The notes: generated from the sequence alone by a model not told the origin. A DNA stretch of 64,000 nt from Candidatus Eiseniibacteriota bacterium (GCA_029262235.1 JAJCZU010000004.1:806001-870000), one strand, 5' to 3'. Positions 52,746-62,882 are shown, numbered from the stretch's first letter. Numbers and translations: made by a program.

Positions 52746-53753
52746 TTACGGTGCGGACTGCGCGAGTTCTTCCGCCCGGGCCCGCAGTTCCCTCGCAAAC
52801 CCCATGGCGCGCGTTGCCTTGAGGTCCCGTCGGGAGAGGGTCCGATAGAATACATACTTCTGCGCACCTGGAATCGTGGAGTCGTACATGATCGTCAGGA
52901 AACGTTCCTGGTCTTCAGGCTCGATGCCGGCTTTGCCCCAGGCATCGATCGCGAGCGCGATGGCTTCATATTCTTCCGAATCGGGAAGAAGCACACGCGA
53001 TCCCTCGGTTCTCCAGTACGTGGCTCCGCAATACAGATGGCCGGGTTCGATGGCAGGCACAAACGGGTCCGGAGGTTCGGCTCTCATGGTGCCGTCTCTG
53101 CAGAAGAGAACTTCGCTCCCCCAGGCACCCGCCAGTCGACCGCCGACTGAGCCGCCATCCTCGTAGGTGTAGAACTCGGCCAGAACCCATGGGTACTTGA
53201 GGCCGATCTGCTTCGCTACGAATCGGCGCGCGTCCCTGTCGACTCCCGCGGGGGCACGATCACCCAGTGAAGGGTTGCACCACAACAAAGCGTCCGGGAC
53301 GAGCGTAACGCTGACAGTGGCGATCGTGAGTCCGATCAGGAAGAGACGAAACTCTTTGCTCATGACAACGCGCGGAATGCCCGCAAGAAAGTCCGCGACG
53401 GCCATCAGCACGAGAAGGCACGAGGCCGTGAGAAGAGCGAATCCCGCCGCGTGAGTACGCGCTGCCATTGTGCGCGGATCCCAGAAAGTGAGCAACACGA
53501 GCGCAAACAGAATTGTAGCGGTTGCGTGCGGAAGTGCGGTCAGGTAGCTGAACCTGCTGCGAGCGCTGAAGTAGATTCCGAGCAGGGCGACGAGTGGCAT
53601 GCTCCAGACCGCGATACGAATTGCAATCGGCATCGACGCGAACAGGTCGGCGCTCATTCCGAGCGGAGTCTCGCCGATCGAATTCGAATACCAGGGCAGA
53701 AATGATGAGATGAGCATGGCGGCGAGGGAGAAAATTGTCAGGCGTCGCTTCAT
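52746..53753 (-). CDS. Hypothetical integral membrane protein
   Basis: 335 residues. Five hydrophobic segments (about 5-22, 42-65, 72-92, 103-125, 135-155), then a soluble C-terminal half with WCNPSLGDRAP, Asp/Glu-rich turns and three Cys. No family recognised. It lies in a repeat-bounded block with the serine hydrolase gene, transcribed away from it. Confidence 0.7.
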   Translation of the reverse strand: MKRRLTIFSLAAMLISSFLPWYSNSIGETPLGMSADLFASMPIAIRIAVWSMPLVALLGIYFSARSRFSYLTALPHATATILFALVLLTFWDPRTMAARTHAAGFALLTASCLLVLMAVADFLAGIPRVVMSKEFRLFLIGLTIATVSVTLVPDALLWCNPSLGDRAPAGVDRDARRFVAKQIGLKYPWVLAEFYTYEDGGSVGGRLAGAWGSEVLFCRDGTMRAEPPDPFVPAIEPGHLYCGATYWRTEGSRVLLPDSEEYEAIALAIDAWGKAGIEPEDQERFLTIMYDSTIPGAQKYVFYRTLSRRDLKATRAMGFARELRARAEELAQSAP

Positions 53754-53987
53754 ACGGAATCTTCCTTCGGAAGGACTCCAGTCACTCTCCTCTCAGAGCG
53801 CGCGAGTGTCAAGACGCGGCGTAAAGGGGGGGCAACACTGGCGAAACTGACCGGCGCCGCGGTGGCCCCTGACCCGATCCGCCGAAACCGACTCCTCGGT
53901 TTGCGCGTACGGTAGAGTACGCTGTCCCCGGGATCCTTCCCGTACGATGCGTTACCGTTTCTGTCACACTCCGATCGGAGAGAGCTG

Positions 53988-55604
53988 ATGACTCCACGAC
54001 CCCGTTTCCTCCGCGTGATAGCGGGCATTGCGCTCATCACTGCAGTCGCGGTGCTGCTGGGTTTTTTCGCGATGCGGTCACGGCGCTCCGTTCCCGAGTC
54101 TACGCCTGCGCTCGTTGGATTCTGTGCGAACACTGCGAATGAGACCGTTGCATTGCCGGTGCGGGACACGGAACTGCTGGGAGTGATCGAGCGCGTAAGA
54201 AGCGAATTCTCCGATCAGAGCGGCATGTCCTTCGTGCTCTTCGACCGTGACGGTATTCTGTTCGAGCACTATGCGGGGAGTGTGCAGTCGGCGTCCGGCA
54301 TAGCCGTCGATGCGGAAACGGCGTTCTATATCGCTTCCAGTACGAAGAGTCTGATCGCCACGACCGTCCTGATGCTATGTGAGCGCGGCACGCTGGCCCT
54401 CGATGTCCCCCTCGATCGCTACTTGCCTGCACTTCATTTCAAGCACCCGTTGCTTTCCGAGAAGAAGATGACGCTGCGGCATCTCCTTTGTCATGACACG
54501 GGAATCAGCAGCAAGGCGCTTGAGATTCGAACCAGCATGTCGGGAGAGTGGGACACGCAAACCCTCGTCGATCTATTCGGGGAGGCGGGCTACACCTTCA
54601 CCCGCCCGCAGTACAGCAATCTCAACTATATTCTTGCAGGGCTCGTGCTGGAGCAGGTGACCGGGGAGACATGGCAGTCACTGTTGAAAAAGAACCTGTT
54701 CGCGCCCCTCGGCATGAACCGCTCTTTCTCGAAATGGAAATCACCGAGCGAGAATATTGCCGCTCCGCATATGCTGGGCGCGGATCGCGCTCTCTATGCA
54801 GTCCCGTCCCGGCACAATCTTCTCCAGTCGAACACACTGTTTCCCTCCGGCGGCGTGATCGCATCGGCCCGTGATCTCTCTCGCTACGTTCGTCTGTTTC
54901 TGAACTGCGGCGAGGTTGGCGGCAAGCGCCTTCTTTCGATCGACGCGCTTCGCGAAGCGATCACGCCGCAGGCAAGGAACAGTGGCGGAGGATTGCACGA
55001 ATACTTCGGCTTCGGGCTCGGCTGGGAACTTGCCCTGCACGACAGCCTGACGCTCATCACACACGGCGGCAGTAACAGGGTGGGGGCAAGGGCTTATATG
55101 GCATTCAGCCCCGAACTCGGGGTGGGACTCGTCATTCTCTCGAACGAAAACGTCGTAACGCCCTATGTGCAAGGTGCACTTGCGCAGTACGTTTGGGATC
55201 GACTGCGAAGCGCGGATACCGCGACGGCGAAACTCGACGAGAATCTGGAGCGCTGGAAAGAGAAAGTGGAGGCTCGGATGGCCGGGCGGCTCGAGGCTCA
55301 TATGTCGTTCGTGTTTGATTACCCCGACGAGCCTGAGCATCGAACGCCCCTGCACGCGTTTGCGGGAACATACCGCGATCACGCCTATGGAACGGTGGTC
55401 GTATCAACCACGCCGGACAGCCTCATGGTCGAGTACGGCAATCTCGTGAGCGCCAGGACGAAACGAATCACGAACGAGTCGTTCGTCACCGACTTCGGGA
55501 TTCAATCGGAGCCGATTGACTTCAAAATGAGTGGAGACAATGTCGTGCGCATGAAGTTCCCGTCAATCGGGATCGGTTTTGAAAAGGTGGAAGCGGGAAA
55601 GTAG
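53988..55604 (+). CDS. Serine hydrolase, class C beta-lactamase/penicillin-binding-protein fold
   Basis: 538 residues. N-terminal membrane helix (about 9-28), then a beta-lactamase-type domain: Ser117-x-x-Lys120 (SSTK), Tyr209-Ser-Asn211 and His359-Gly-Gly (KTG position). A C-terminal extra domain (about 440-538) is lipocalin-like or DUF-type. Probably a periplasmic peptidase or esterase; a role in antibiotic breakdown is not indicated. GGAGAG six bases upstream of the ATG. Confidence 0.88.
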   Translation: MTPRPRFLRVIAGIALITAVAVLLGFFAMRSRRSVPESTPALVGFCANTANETVALPVRDTELLGVIERVRSEFSDQSGMSFVLFDRDGILFEHYAGSVQSASGIAVDAETAFYIASSTKSLIATTVLMLCERGTLALDVPLDRYLPALHFKHPLLSEKKMTLRHLLCHDTGISSKALEIRTSMSGEWDTQTLVDLFGEAGYTFTRPQYSNLNYILAGLVLEQVTGETWQSLLKKNLFAPLGMNRSFSKWKSPSENIAAPHMLGADRALYAVPSRHNLLQSNTLFPSGGVIASARDLSRYVRLFLNCGEVGGKRLLSIDALREAITPQARNSGGGLHEYFGFGLGWELALHDSLTLITHGGSNRVGARAYMAFSPELGVGLVILSNENVVTPYVQGALAQYVWDRLRSADTATAKLDENLERWKEKVEARMAGRLEAHMSFVFDYPDEPEHRTPLHAFAGTYRDHAYGTVVVSTTPDSLMVEYGNLVSARTKRITNESFVTDFGIQSEPIDFKMSGDNVVRMKFPSIGIGFEKVEAGK

Positions 55605-55719
55605 AGAGAACAGGCAAAGCGTCAGTGGTGTGATTCTGCCGCGTGCCAGCCCAGGTGGTTTTCTTCTCGCCCTCACCCCAGGTCACGTGAAAGCCTGCGC
55701 GCAAGGCCGATTCCCGTAG

Positions 55720-55742
55720 CCCCGAGGCCTCCGTGGTGGCCA
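55720..55742 (-). repeat. Inverted repeat, right copy
   Basis: Exact reverse complement of 51698-51720. In the gap 55605-55802 the sequence also carries CTTCTCGCCCTCACCCC (55664-55680), similar to the repeat units at 8439 and 11001. Confidence 0.85.
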
Positions 55743-55802
55743 TTGGGCCAGGCCCTGGGCCGGAGGGAATCCGGTCTTGCGCGCAGGCTGTTGCGCGACT
55801 CC

Positions 55803-56678
55803 CTAATTCCTGTTCGGAAAGATCTCGGCCGCTTCGCGCACGGAGTCGTAGTCCTCTTTCTCCGCGTCGACCAGATAGTCCACCTGATACAGGTCGCCGA
55901 GAACTTTGCGGCCGATTTCGCTGTCGCCCATCTCGAGCAGGGCGCGTACGACGCTGCTCGACACCTTCGGATTCGCGGCGATGTACTTTTTGGAACCGGT
56001 AATCGTGTCGCCCGGGATCGCCTTCGTGTAGAAGATCGGGGTCAGTTTGGCGCGGTCGGACTCGGGCAGGTACTGGGTCCAGGCGCCGCGCGTCCCCTTC
56101 GTATTATTGGCGAAGCAGGCGCCGCCGTCGACGGTGCCGTCGAGTACGGCTTTCACGAGTTCGTCGTAGCCGCCCAGAAACAGGTTCTCGCTGAAGAAGC
56201 GATCGGAGTCGATGCCGGCCACTTCGAGCCCGGCTTTCGTGAAGATGTATCCCGCGGTGCTGCTCGGATAGGTCCAGCCCATCTTCTTGCCTTCGAGGTC
56301 GTGCACGGAATCGAGTGAGCGATCTTTCCGCACGACGATCGCGCCCCAGTAGAACGGGTTCGTACCGCGCACGGATTTGAGGAGCACGCGCGCGTTCCCT
56401 TTTTTCTCGGCGCGCACGAACGAAAGCGGGGACATCCACGCGAACTGCAGTTCGTCGTTCGTGATCGACTCGACGAGCGTTTCATAGTCGACGGAGACGA
56501 GCGGTTCGACCTGGTGGCCGGTCTCTTCCGAAAGGTAGTTGCAGAACTCGGTCGCAAGGATCGTGAGCTGCTCGCGGTTATGCGAAGGGTAGAAACCGAA
56601 AATGATCTTCTCGGCCGATACGGCAAGGGGGGTGAGTCCCAGCAGTAGAACGAAAGCGATGAATGCGCGAATTCTCAT
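55803..56678 (-). CDS. PhnD-like phosphonate/phosphite-type substrate-binding protein
   Basis: 291 residues. Signal peptide (1-22, VSA-EK), then FGFYPSHNREQL...AWMSPLSFV...GRVT-type periplasmic binding fold; GKKMGWTYPSSTAGYIF and DGGACFANNTKG line the ligand site in PhnD/PtxB proteins. Normally binds phosphonate, phosphite or similar anions for an ABC importer, but no permease or ATPase gene is adjacent. It could serve a remote transporter or a sensor. Confidence 0.87.
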   Translation of the reverse strand: MRIRAFIAFVLLLGLTPLAVSAEKIIFGFYPSHNREQLTILATEFCNYLSEETGHQVEPLVSVDYETLVESITNDELQFAWMSPLSFVRAEKKGNARVLLKSVRGTNPFYWGAIVVRKDRSLDSVHDLEGKKMGWTYPSSTAGYIFTKAGLEVAGIDSDRFFSENLFLGGYDELVKAVLDGTVDGGACFANNTKGTRGAWTQYLPESDRAKLTPIFYTKAIPGDTITGSKKYIAANPKVSSSVVRALLEMGDSEIGRKVLGDLYQVDYLVDAEKEDYDSVREAAEIFPNRN

Positions 56679-56714
56679 GACGACCTCCTTGTTGCCGGGA
56701 TCATACCAGATCCG

Positions 56715-58775
56715 TCAGCGGACGAGATGCATCTTCCTGGTTTCGATCGTTTCCCCGGCCAGCATGCGGTAAAAGTATACACCGCTCGCGACATCTTCTC
56801 CGCGATCGGAGACGCCGTCCCACGGTACGAGGTGACTCCCCGACGCGACCTGCTCGGCGTCGAGAAGCGTGCGCACGAGACGCCCGGCCGGGTCGTGAAT
56901 CGTGATCGATACGCGCGCGGGCGCACGCAGATGGAACGGGATCGCGGTCAGCGGATTGAACGGGTTCGGGCGGTTGCTTTCGAGCGACGCGGGCACAGTC
57001 GGCGCGCCGTCCGCGACTCCGGTCGGAACGAACGCGGCTTCGTCGAGCAGCCAGTTGAGCGGATCGAACTCGACGGATGTCGGCTCGAACGAAACGGTAA
57101 CCGGGAATGACTGCGTGGCCGCGTTCATCCAGACGGTCACAGTCGTGTCGGTGCCCGCGCCCACGATCTTGAAGTCGACGGGCATTTCATACACCGCGGG
57201 CCCGACCGCCTGCGACTGCACGATCCCGAGCGATACGTCCCAGTTCGGACCGCTCGGCGTCGATTCCCACGTCCAGTCGATCACCGGGTGCCCGCCCTGA
57301 TAAATCCATTCGTTGAAGAACCACGCAAGCGACGAGCCGTATTCCGTTTCGCAAGCGGCCTGGAAATCGCCGGTCACGGCGCTCGAGAATGCGTGTGTGG
57401 TCAAGTACCCGTTCATCGCCGCGAAGAACGCCGTGTCGCCCATCACCTTGCGCAGCATGTGCAGCACTACGCCGCCCTTTTCGTAAACGACGGTCCCCCA
57501 TTTGAAAGTGGGGTCGTAAATCGGGTACGTCAGCGAGCCGGCGTTCCCGAGGTACGGGGCCATCAGCTGGTTCGTCACGTAATTGCGGTACCCCGCGGCC
57601 CCGCTCTGCGATTCGACAAACAGCGCTTCGCCGTAAGTCGCGAACCCTTCGCTGAGCCACACTTCGCGCCAGTCGTCATACGTTACGAGATCGCCGAACC
57701 ACTGATGCATGAGTTCGTGCGCGAGAATGTCGTCGTTCGCCGTCGTCCCGCTCATGAGCGCGGTCGAATGCGAAACACACGTCTGGTGTTCCATGTCGCC
57801 GATGGGCGTCGTGACGTACGAGAACTTGTCGTACGGGTACGGCCCGAAGAGCGACTCGAAATGCGCCATCATCGCCGGCACGTTCGCGAACGTTCCCGCC
57901 GCCTGCGGAACGAGATCGTTATGCACGTAGTACGTGATGAGCGGGTTCGCGGTATCGGGAATCGCCGTGTACTTCGCGACCGAAATCGACATCAGATACG
58001 TCGCGATCTGATGCGTTTCCTGCCAGTGATGGGTTTTCCGGCCGGTCGAGTCGGTCGTCACGCTGATCAGAGCGCCGTTCGATACGGCGGTTTTCGGTCC
58101 GTTCGTTTCGACATAGATATCGCACGTGGCTTTGTCGCAGGGAGCATCGACTCCCGGGAACCAGTAGCGTCCCATCGATGGCGGATTCGCGTTCAGCCCG
58201 ACGCCCATGCTGAAGTCCGTGACCGGGAACGGGAAGAACCAGAACCCGCCGAACCCGCCGCTCTCCGTATCGGGCGTGCCCGAGTAGACGATTTCGATTG
58301 CGAACGTGCCGCCCGTGTCGTACGTCGTGTCGAGGTCGATCGTCATGACGTCGCCGATCTGGGCGAACGTGAGCGCGTTTCCGGCCCGCGAGACGGAACT
58401 CGCGACGAGATCGCGTAGGTCGAGCTGCACGCCCGTGAGCCCGTCGATCGAGCTTTCGATCGTGAGGATCGCGGTCCCTTCGAGCGTGGACGTGGAGCGC
58501 ACCGGATTCAGGTGCAGTTCGTAATGCTGCACGTCGAACGAGTCGGGGCAAACGGTGGGGGCCGAGAGCGCCTCGGGGAGATCGCCGCCGCCGCGCATTT
58601 CGATCACGCGCGCCGGGATCCGGATGACGTCGCCGCTTTCGCCGACACGGAAGCGCTCCGAGGGGCGGATCACGTCGGCTTGGGCGTCCGCGGGCGCCCC
58701 CATGGACACGAGCAGGAGCGCGAGAATCGCGAACAGGGCGAAAGGTGCGTGGTGCGGGCGGTTCGTTCGTTTCAT
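56715..58775 (-). CDS. Secreted M1-family metallopeptidase with sorting domain
   Basis: 686 residues from the ATG at 58775. Signal peptide (about 1-31, ADA). M1 catalytic domain: HEXXH at 353-357 (HELMHQW), the third ligand Glu in SEGFATY 18 residues later, and PIGDMEHQT in the place of the GAMEN motif, where the usual Asn is His; this may change substrate use. C-terminal Fn3/beta sandwich and FlgD-like sorting domain (FNPLTAIPFHL, AGRLVRTLL) ending RKMHLVR. Likely a surface or released aminopeptidase. TATAAT lies 47 bases upstream (58822-58827, minus). Confidence 0.9.
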   Translation of the reverse strand: MKRTNRPHHAPFALFAILALLLVSMGAPADAQADVIRPSERFRVGESGDVIRIPARVIEMRGGGDLPEALSAPTVCPDSFDVQHYELHLNPVRSTSTLEGTAILTIESSIDGLTGVQLDLRDLVASSVSRAGNALTFAQIGDVMTIDLDTTYDTGGTFAIEIVYSGTPDTESGGFGGFWFFPFPVTDFSMGVGLNANPPSMGRYWFPGVDAPCDKATCDIYVETNGPKTAVSNGALISVTTDSTGRKTHHWQETHQIATYLMSISVAKYTAIPDTANPLITYYVHNDLVPQAAGTFANVPAMMAHFESLFGPYPYDKFSYVTTPIGDMEHQTCVSHSTALMSGTTANDDILAHELMHQWFGDLVTYDDWREVWLSEGFATYGEALFVESQSGAAGYRNYVTNQLMAPYLGNAGSLTYPIYDPTFKWGTVVYEKGGVVLHMLRKVMGDTAFFAAMNGYLTTHAFSSAVTGDFQAACETEYGSSLAWFFNEWIYQGGHPVIDWTWESTPSGPNWDVSLGIVQSQAVGPAVYEMPVDFKIVGAGTDTTVTVWMNAATQSFPVTVSFEPTSVEFDPLNWLLDEAAFVPTGVADGAPTVPASLESNRPNPFNPLTAIPFHLRAPARVSITIHDPAGRLVRTLLDAEQVASGSHLVPWDGVSDRGEDVASGVYFYRMLAGETIETRKMHLVR

Positions 58776-58905
58776 GGGCCTCTCTCGGTGGTCGGGACAT
58801 GGGAATCGGGCATTTCGTATCATTATAGCAGACGGACCGGAGCCCACCGGCAGACTGACCAAAGCGCTTGCATGGATCGGGCCTCTGGCCTACGATTGGC
58901 CCGTT

Positions 58906-60744
58906 ATGCACCAGCCCCTTTTTCAGAAAATGGATACGAAGTCGCCACAGGGTCGCCTCCCGAAACGGCACGAAGCCGACCCGAAAAATACCTGGCGGCT
59001 GGAAGATATCTTCGCCTCCACCGACGACTGGAACGCCAGTTTCGATCGCGTGCAGAAGCTGATCGACGAAGTCTCGTCGTACAAGGGCCGCCTGGCCGAA
59101 TCCCCCGAAACGCTCTATTCGTGTCTGCAGGCGAGTGACGATCTCGGCCGCATCTTCGATTCCCTCTATGTATACGCGCACCTCTGGCGCGACCAGGACA
59201 CGAGCAAGCCCGAGGCGCAGGCGCTCGCCGACAAGATCACGATCCTTGCCACGAAAGTGCGGAAGGCCGAGTCGTTTCTGTCGCCCGAAATCCTGAGCCT
59301 GGGCGCGAAGAAGATCGACCGGTATCTCGCCGGACACGAAGGCCTCGTGCTCTACCGCATGTTCCTCGACAACATTCTGCGCACGGCCGCCCACACACTG
59401 ACGCCGTCGGAGGAAGAGCTGCTCGCGAGCGCCGCCAACGTGTCGCAGGGCCCGCGCAATATCTTCAATATGTTGAACAACGCCGATATGAAGTTCCCCG
59501 AGATCAAAGATGAGAAGGGGAACATGGTCGAAGTGACCAAGGGGCGGTACGCGCAGTTCATGGAATCGCGCGATCGGCGCGTCCGCAAAGACGCTTACGA
59601 TGCGCTGCTCGGCACGTACGGCCGGTACCAGAACACGCTCGCAGCGACGCTCAGCGCCAACGTGAACCGCGACATTTTCTACGCGCGCGCCCGCAGGTAC
59701 GACAGTTGTCTCGAGGGCGCGCTCGACGCGTACAACATTCCGGTCGGCGTCTACGACAACGTGGTGCGAGTCGTGAGCGAAAACCTCGAGCCGCTGCACC
59801 GCTACATGACGCTTCGGAAGAAGATGCTCGGGCTCGACGAACTGCGACCGTACGATCTCTTCGTGCCGATCTTCCCCGACGTCGACGAAAAGATGAAGTA
59901 CGAAGAGTGCGTCGAAACGATCGTGCGCGGCCTCGCCCCGATGGGCGAAGAGTACACGGGCCTGCTTCGCAAGGGGTTCGACTCGGGCTGGGTTGACGTC
60001 TACGAGAACGAAGGGAAGCGGAGCGGCGCGTATTCGTGGGGCGCCTACGGCACCCATCCCTACATTCTGCTGAATTTCCAGGGGCGTCTCGACGACATGT
60101 TCACGATCGCTCACGAAATGGGCCACGCCCTGCACACGTACTTCACGTACTCCACGCAGCCCTATGTCTACGGCAACTATTCGATTTTCACGGCCGAGGT
60201 CGCTTCCACGACGAACGAAGCGATTCTGATGGACCATCTGCTGAAGAACACGAACGACCCGAAGCGCAAGCTGTTCCTGCTGAATCACTATCTCGATCAG
60301 ATCCGGAGCACGGTGTATACGCAGGTTCTGTTCGCGGAGTTCGAGAAGGCGACGCACGAGCGCGTCGAGTCGGGGCAGCCGCTCACGTCTGATGAAATGG
60401 GCACGCTGTTCGAAGGGCTCTACAAGAAGTACAACGGGCCGGAAGTGATCGCGGACCCGTCGACCCGGATCTACTGGTCGCGCGTGCCGCATTTCTACAG
60501 CGCGTTCTACGTGTATCAGTACGCTACGGGGTACTCTGCCGCCACGATGCTCTCGCAGCAGATTCTGCGCGGGGAAGAGGGCGCGCTCGAACGCTACGTG
60601 AACTTCCTGCGCTCGGGAAGCTCCCAGTATCCCATCGACCTGCTGCAGGGCGCCGGCGTCGATATGCTGAGCCCTACGCCGATCGAAGAAACGGTGGCGC
60701 TCTTCGCCCGCCTGCTTGACGAAGTGGAAGACCTCATCGGCTGA
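58906..60744 (+). CDS. pepF: Oligoendopeptidase F
   Basis: 612 residues, M3B family, cytoplasmic. HEXXH at 403-407 (IAHEMGHALH); the third zinc ligand Glu lies in STTNEA about 25 residues later. N-terminal helical lid (about 20-200) matches PepF; length is standard. Cleaves peptides of about 7-17 residues for amino-acid recycling. The start at 58906 could instead be the ATG at 58930. Divergent from the M1 gene. Confidence 0.94.
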   Translation: MHQPLFQKMDTKSPQGRLPKRHEADPKNTWRLEDIFASTDDWNASFDRVQKLIDEVSSYKGRLAESPETLYSCLQASDDLGRIFDSLYVYAHLWRDQDTSKPEAQALADKITILATKVRKAESFLSPEILSLGAKKIDRYLAGHEGLVLYRMFLDNILRTAAHTLTPSEEELLASAANVSQGPRNIFNMLNNADMKFPEIKDEKGNMVEVTKGRYAQFMESRDRRVRKDAYDALLGTYGRYQNTLAATLSANVNRDIFYARARRYDSCLEGALDAYNIPVGVYDNVVRVVSENLEPLHRYMTLRKKMLGLDELRPYDLFVPIFPDVDEKMKYEECVETIVRGLAPMGEEYTGLLRKGFDSGWVDVYENEGKRSGAYSWGAYGTHPYILLNFQGRLDDMFTIAHEMGHALHTYFTYSTQPYVYGNYSIFTAEVASTTNEAILMDHLLKNTNDPKRKLFLLNHYLDQIRSTVYTQVLFAEFEKATHERVESGQPLTSDEMGTLFEGLYKKYNGPEVIADPSTRIYWSRVPHFYSAFYVYQYATGYSAATMLSQQILRGEEGALERYVNFLRSGSSQYPIDLLQGAGVDMLSPTPIEETVALFARLLDEVEDLIG

Positions 60745-60817
60745 TCCGGTCGGCGGCTCCCAGCTATCACCTGCCAGGCCGGCCTTTTCTATTCACCGCA
60801 ATCGAAAACAAGCGCAC

Positions 60818-60853
60818 AAAAAAAGAGGGAAGCGATGAATCGCCTCCCCCTTT
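60818..60853 (-). terminator. Terminator downstream of the 61608 gene
   Basis: Read on the minus strand: GGGAGGCGAT pairs with ATCGCTTCCC (one mismatch) across a two-base loop (60827-60848), followed by CTTTTTTT. The plus-strand reading ends CCTTTTC, so it may also stop transcripts of pepF. Confidence 0.8.
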
Positions 60854-60888
60854 TCATTTCTGCTCGAGTGCGCCGTTCGGCGCGCATG

Positions 60889-61608
60889 CTAGCGGAAGAG
60901 CTGTTTGATGTCGCCCCAGCTTGCATTCTCCGTTGCCGTCGTGACGCCGTAGACGAGCTGCGCAACCGCGCCGCTGCTCGAGAACGTCACGCGAATGCAG
61001 GCGACTCCGCCGTTACCGGAAAGGTCGATGTCCTGCTTCGAGTTGTCCCCCGCGTCGGCGGCGTTCACGACCACGTTCAGCGTGTCGCCGTCCAGCGCGA
61101 CGCTGGCCGTTTCGTTATCGATGTCGATCAGCGTGATGCTGGTCGGATCGACCGGCGAGTCGAACAGGAAGTCGATGACGCTGCCGCCCGCTTCGTCGTC
61201 CGGGTCGTCGTAGATGTCGTTATTATCGGCGTCGACGTTGTTTTCCTGCACGATCAGCAGGTTGTTGTGCGCGACGTCGTTCGGATACGGAGCGCCGATT
61301 TCACCGCCCACGCCGACGCCCGGTCCCGCGAAGTCCTGATTCGGCGTTCCGAGGTCGAGATCGTGGCTCGGCGGGTTATTCGAATCGAAGATGATGACCG
61401 AGTGCGGTCCGCCGCCGTTGTTCGAGCCGAACACCGTGATCCCGGGGAAATACGTGCCCGGTGCCGATCCGCCCTGCGGCAGTGCGCCGGCGATTACGGT
61501 GCCCGCGACCGGTCCCGCGAAATCCTGTGTGACGGCCTGTGCCCCGCCGGCGGTGATGCCGACCAGAGCGATAGCCATCGCGTACTGCATGCAATAGCGA
61601 GCTTTCAT
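60889..61608 (-). CDS. Secreted protein of unknown function
   Basis: 239 residues from the ATG at 61608. Signal peptide (1-25, AQA). The mature part is beta-rich and acidic with Asp/Asn-rich loops (DADNNDIYDDPDDEAGG) resembling PEP-CTERM-type or carbohydrate-binding jelly rolls, ending WGDIKQLFR. No C-terminal anchor is visible. Preceded by a consensus promoter, so probably well expressed. Confidence 0.8.
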   Translation of the reverse strand: MKARYCMQYAMAIALVGITAGGAQAVTQDFAGPVAGTVIAGALPQGGSAPGTYFPGITVFGSNNGGGPHSVIIFDSNNPPSHDLDLGTPNQDFAGPGVGVGGEIGAPYPNDVAHNNLLIVQENNVDADNNDIYDDPDDEAGGSVIDFLFDSPVDPTSITLIDIDNETASVALDGDTLNVVVNAADAGDNSKQDIDLSGNGGVACIRVTFSSSGAVAQLVYGVTTATENASWGDIKQLFR

Positions 61609-61680
61609 TCGTGTAAGTCTCCCCTGTGCCTTGCAAGGCATTAGATAAATCCGTCAATATTCCAGGCAGGAATTGACCGG

Positions 61681-61709
61681 ATTCTAGCAGGAAAGACGCC
61701 ATTTGTCAA
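61681..61709 (-). promoter_or_regulatory. Consensus sigma70 promoter for the secreted protein
   Basis: On the minus strand: TTGACA (61709-61704), 17 bases, TAGAAT (61686-61681). The near-perfect boxes and spacing suggest strong constitutive transcription; the leader would be about 65 bases. Confidence 0.75.
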
Positions 61710-61773
61710 CAGGTTACAGAAGCCTGTAGGGATGGCCTTACGGGCTTTCAGAAGCCGTAAAGAGGGTGACAGG

Positions 61774-62799
61774 CTATGCCGTGCCGTAACGGGCCTTCAT
61801 ATCCGCGAGACCTGTTTTCGGCACCTTGTCGGCCTGGCCCGCCTGCCCGAACGCGATCATGCGCTCCTTGACGAGCTCCGCCATGGCTTCCCGCGCCGGC
61901 CCGAGATAGTAGCGCGGATCGAATTCGCCGAGCTTCTGGCTCAGCACCCGGCGCACCGCGCCCGTCATGGCCAGGCGGTTGTCGGTGTCGACGTTGATCT
62001 TGCGCACGCCGTGGCGGATCCCTTCCTGGATCTCCTTCACGGGGACGCCCCACGTAGGTTTCATTTCGCCGCCGAACTCGTTGATGATGTCGATCAGATG
62101 CTTCGGCACCGAGCTCGATCCGTGCATGACGATGTGCGTGTTCGGAAGGCGTTCGTGGATCTCGCGGATGATGTCCATGCGCAGCACTTCGCCGGTGGGT
62201 TCGCGCGTAAACTTGTACGCGCCGTGGCTCGTCCCGATCGCGACGGCAAGCGCATCGCAGCCTGTTTTCGCAACGAAGTCTTCGGCCTGTTCGGGATCGG
62301 TCAGATGCTGCAGCGCTTCATCGCCGGAGAGTCCCGCGCCGTGTCCGTCTTCGATGCCGCCGAGGCAGCCGAGTTCGCCTTCGACCGTAACGCCGGCCGC
62401 GTGCGCTTTTTCGACGACCTTGCGCGTCACGTCCACATTGTACTCGTAGGTCGCGGGCGACTTGCCGTCTTCCATCAGCGAGCCGTCCATCATGACCGAC
62501 GTGAAGCCCTGCGCGATCGCGCTGTAGCACGTTGCGGGGCTGTTGCCGTGATCCTGATGCATCGCGATCGGAATCCCGGGGTTCAGTTCGACCGCCGCCA
62601 GCATCAGATGGCGCAGATAATTGTCGTTGCTGTAGCTGCGCGCGCCGCGGCTCGCCTGCACGATCACGGGCGAGTTCGTCTCCGTCGCGGCGATCATGAT
62701 CGCCTGAATCTGTTCCATATTGTTGACGTTGAAAGCGCCGACGCCGTATCCGTTCTCCGCTGCGTGATCGAGGAGCACACGCATGGGTACCAAAGGCAT
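61774..62799 (-). CDS. fba: Class II fructose-bisphosphate aldolase
   Basis: 341 residues from the ATG at 62799 (GGAGG about eight bases upstream). Zinc-dependent aldolase: NVNNMEQ, MHQDHG, VEGELG, GTSHGAY and HGSSSVP, matching the Calvin-cycle/CbbA-like subtype. Cleaves fructose-1,6-bisphosphate in glycolysis or makes it in gluconeogenesis. Monocistronic, divergent from the Smr gene. Confidence 0.96.
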   Translation of the reverse strand: MPLVPMRVLLDHAAENGYGVGAFNVNNMEQIQAIMIAATETNSPVIVQASRGARSYSNDNYLRHLMLAAVELNPGIPIAMHQDHGNSPATCYSAIAQGFTSVMMDGSLMEDGKSPATYEYNVDVTRKVVEKAHAAGVTVEGELGCLGGIEDGHGAGLSGDEALQHLTDPEQAEDFVAKTGCDALAVAIGTSHGAYKFTREPTGEVLRMDIIREIHERLPNTHIVMHGSSSVPKHLIDIINEFGGEMKPTWGVPVKEIQEGIRHGVRKINVDTDNRLAMTGAVRRVLSQKLGEFDPRYYLGPAREAMAELVKERMIAFGQAGQADKVPKTGLADMKARYGTA

Positions 62800-62882
62800 T
62801 CCAGAATCCTCCATTGTTGGGTTCCTTGCATCGTAACCGTATTGCTTTATTGTAGCAGAGCACAGGAAACGGGAGGTAAGGG

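Noticed and set aside
57919-60492. 857-codon open frame on the minus strand
   Set aside because: It runs across the M1 start region and opposite pepF, both with clear catalytic motifs. Its translation is Arg/Val/His-rich without family features.
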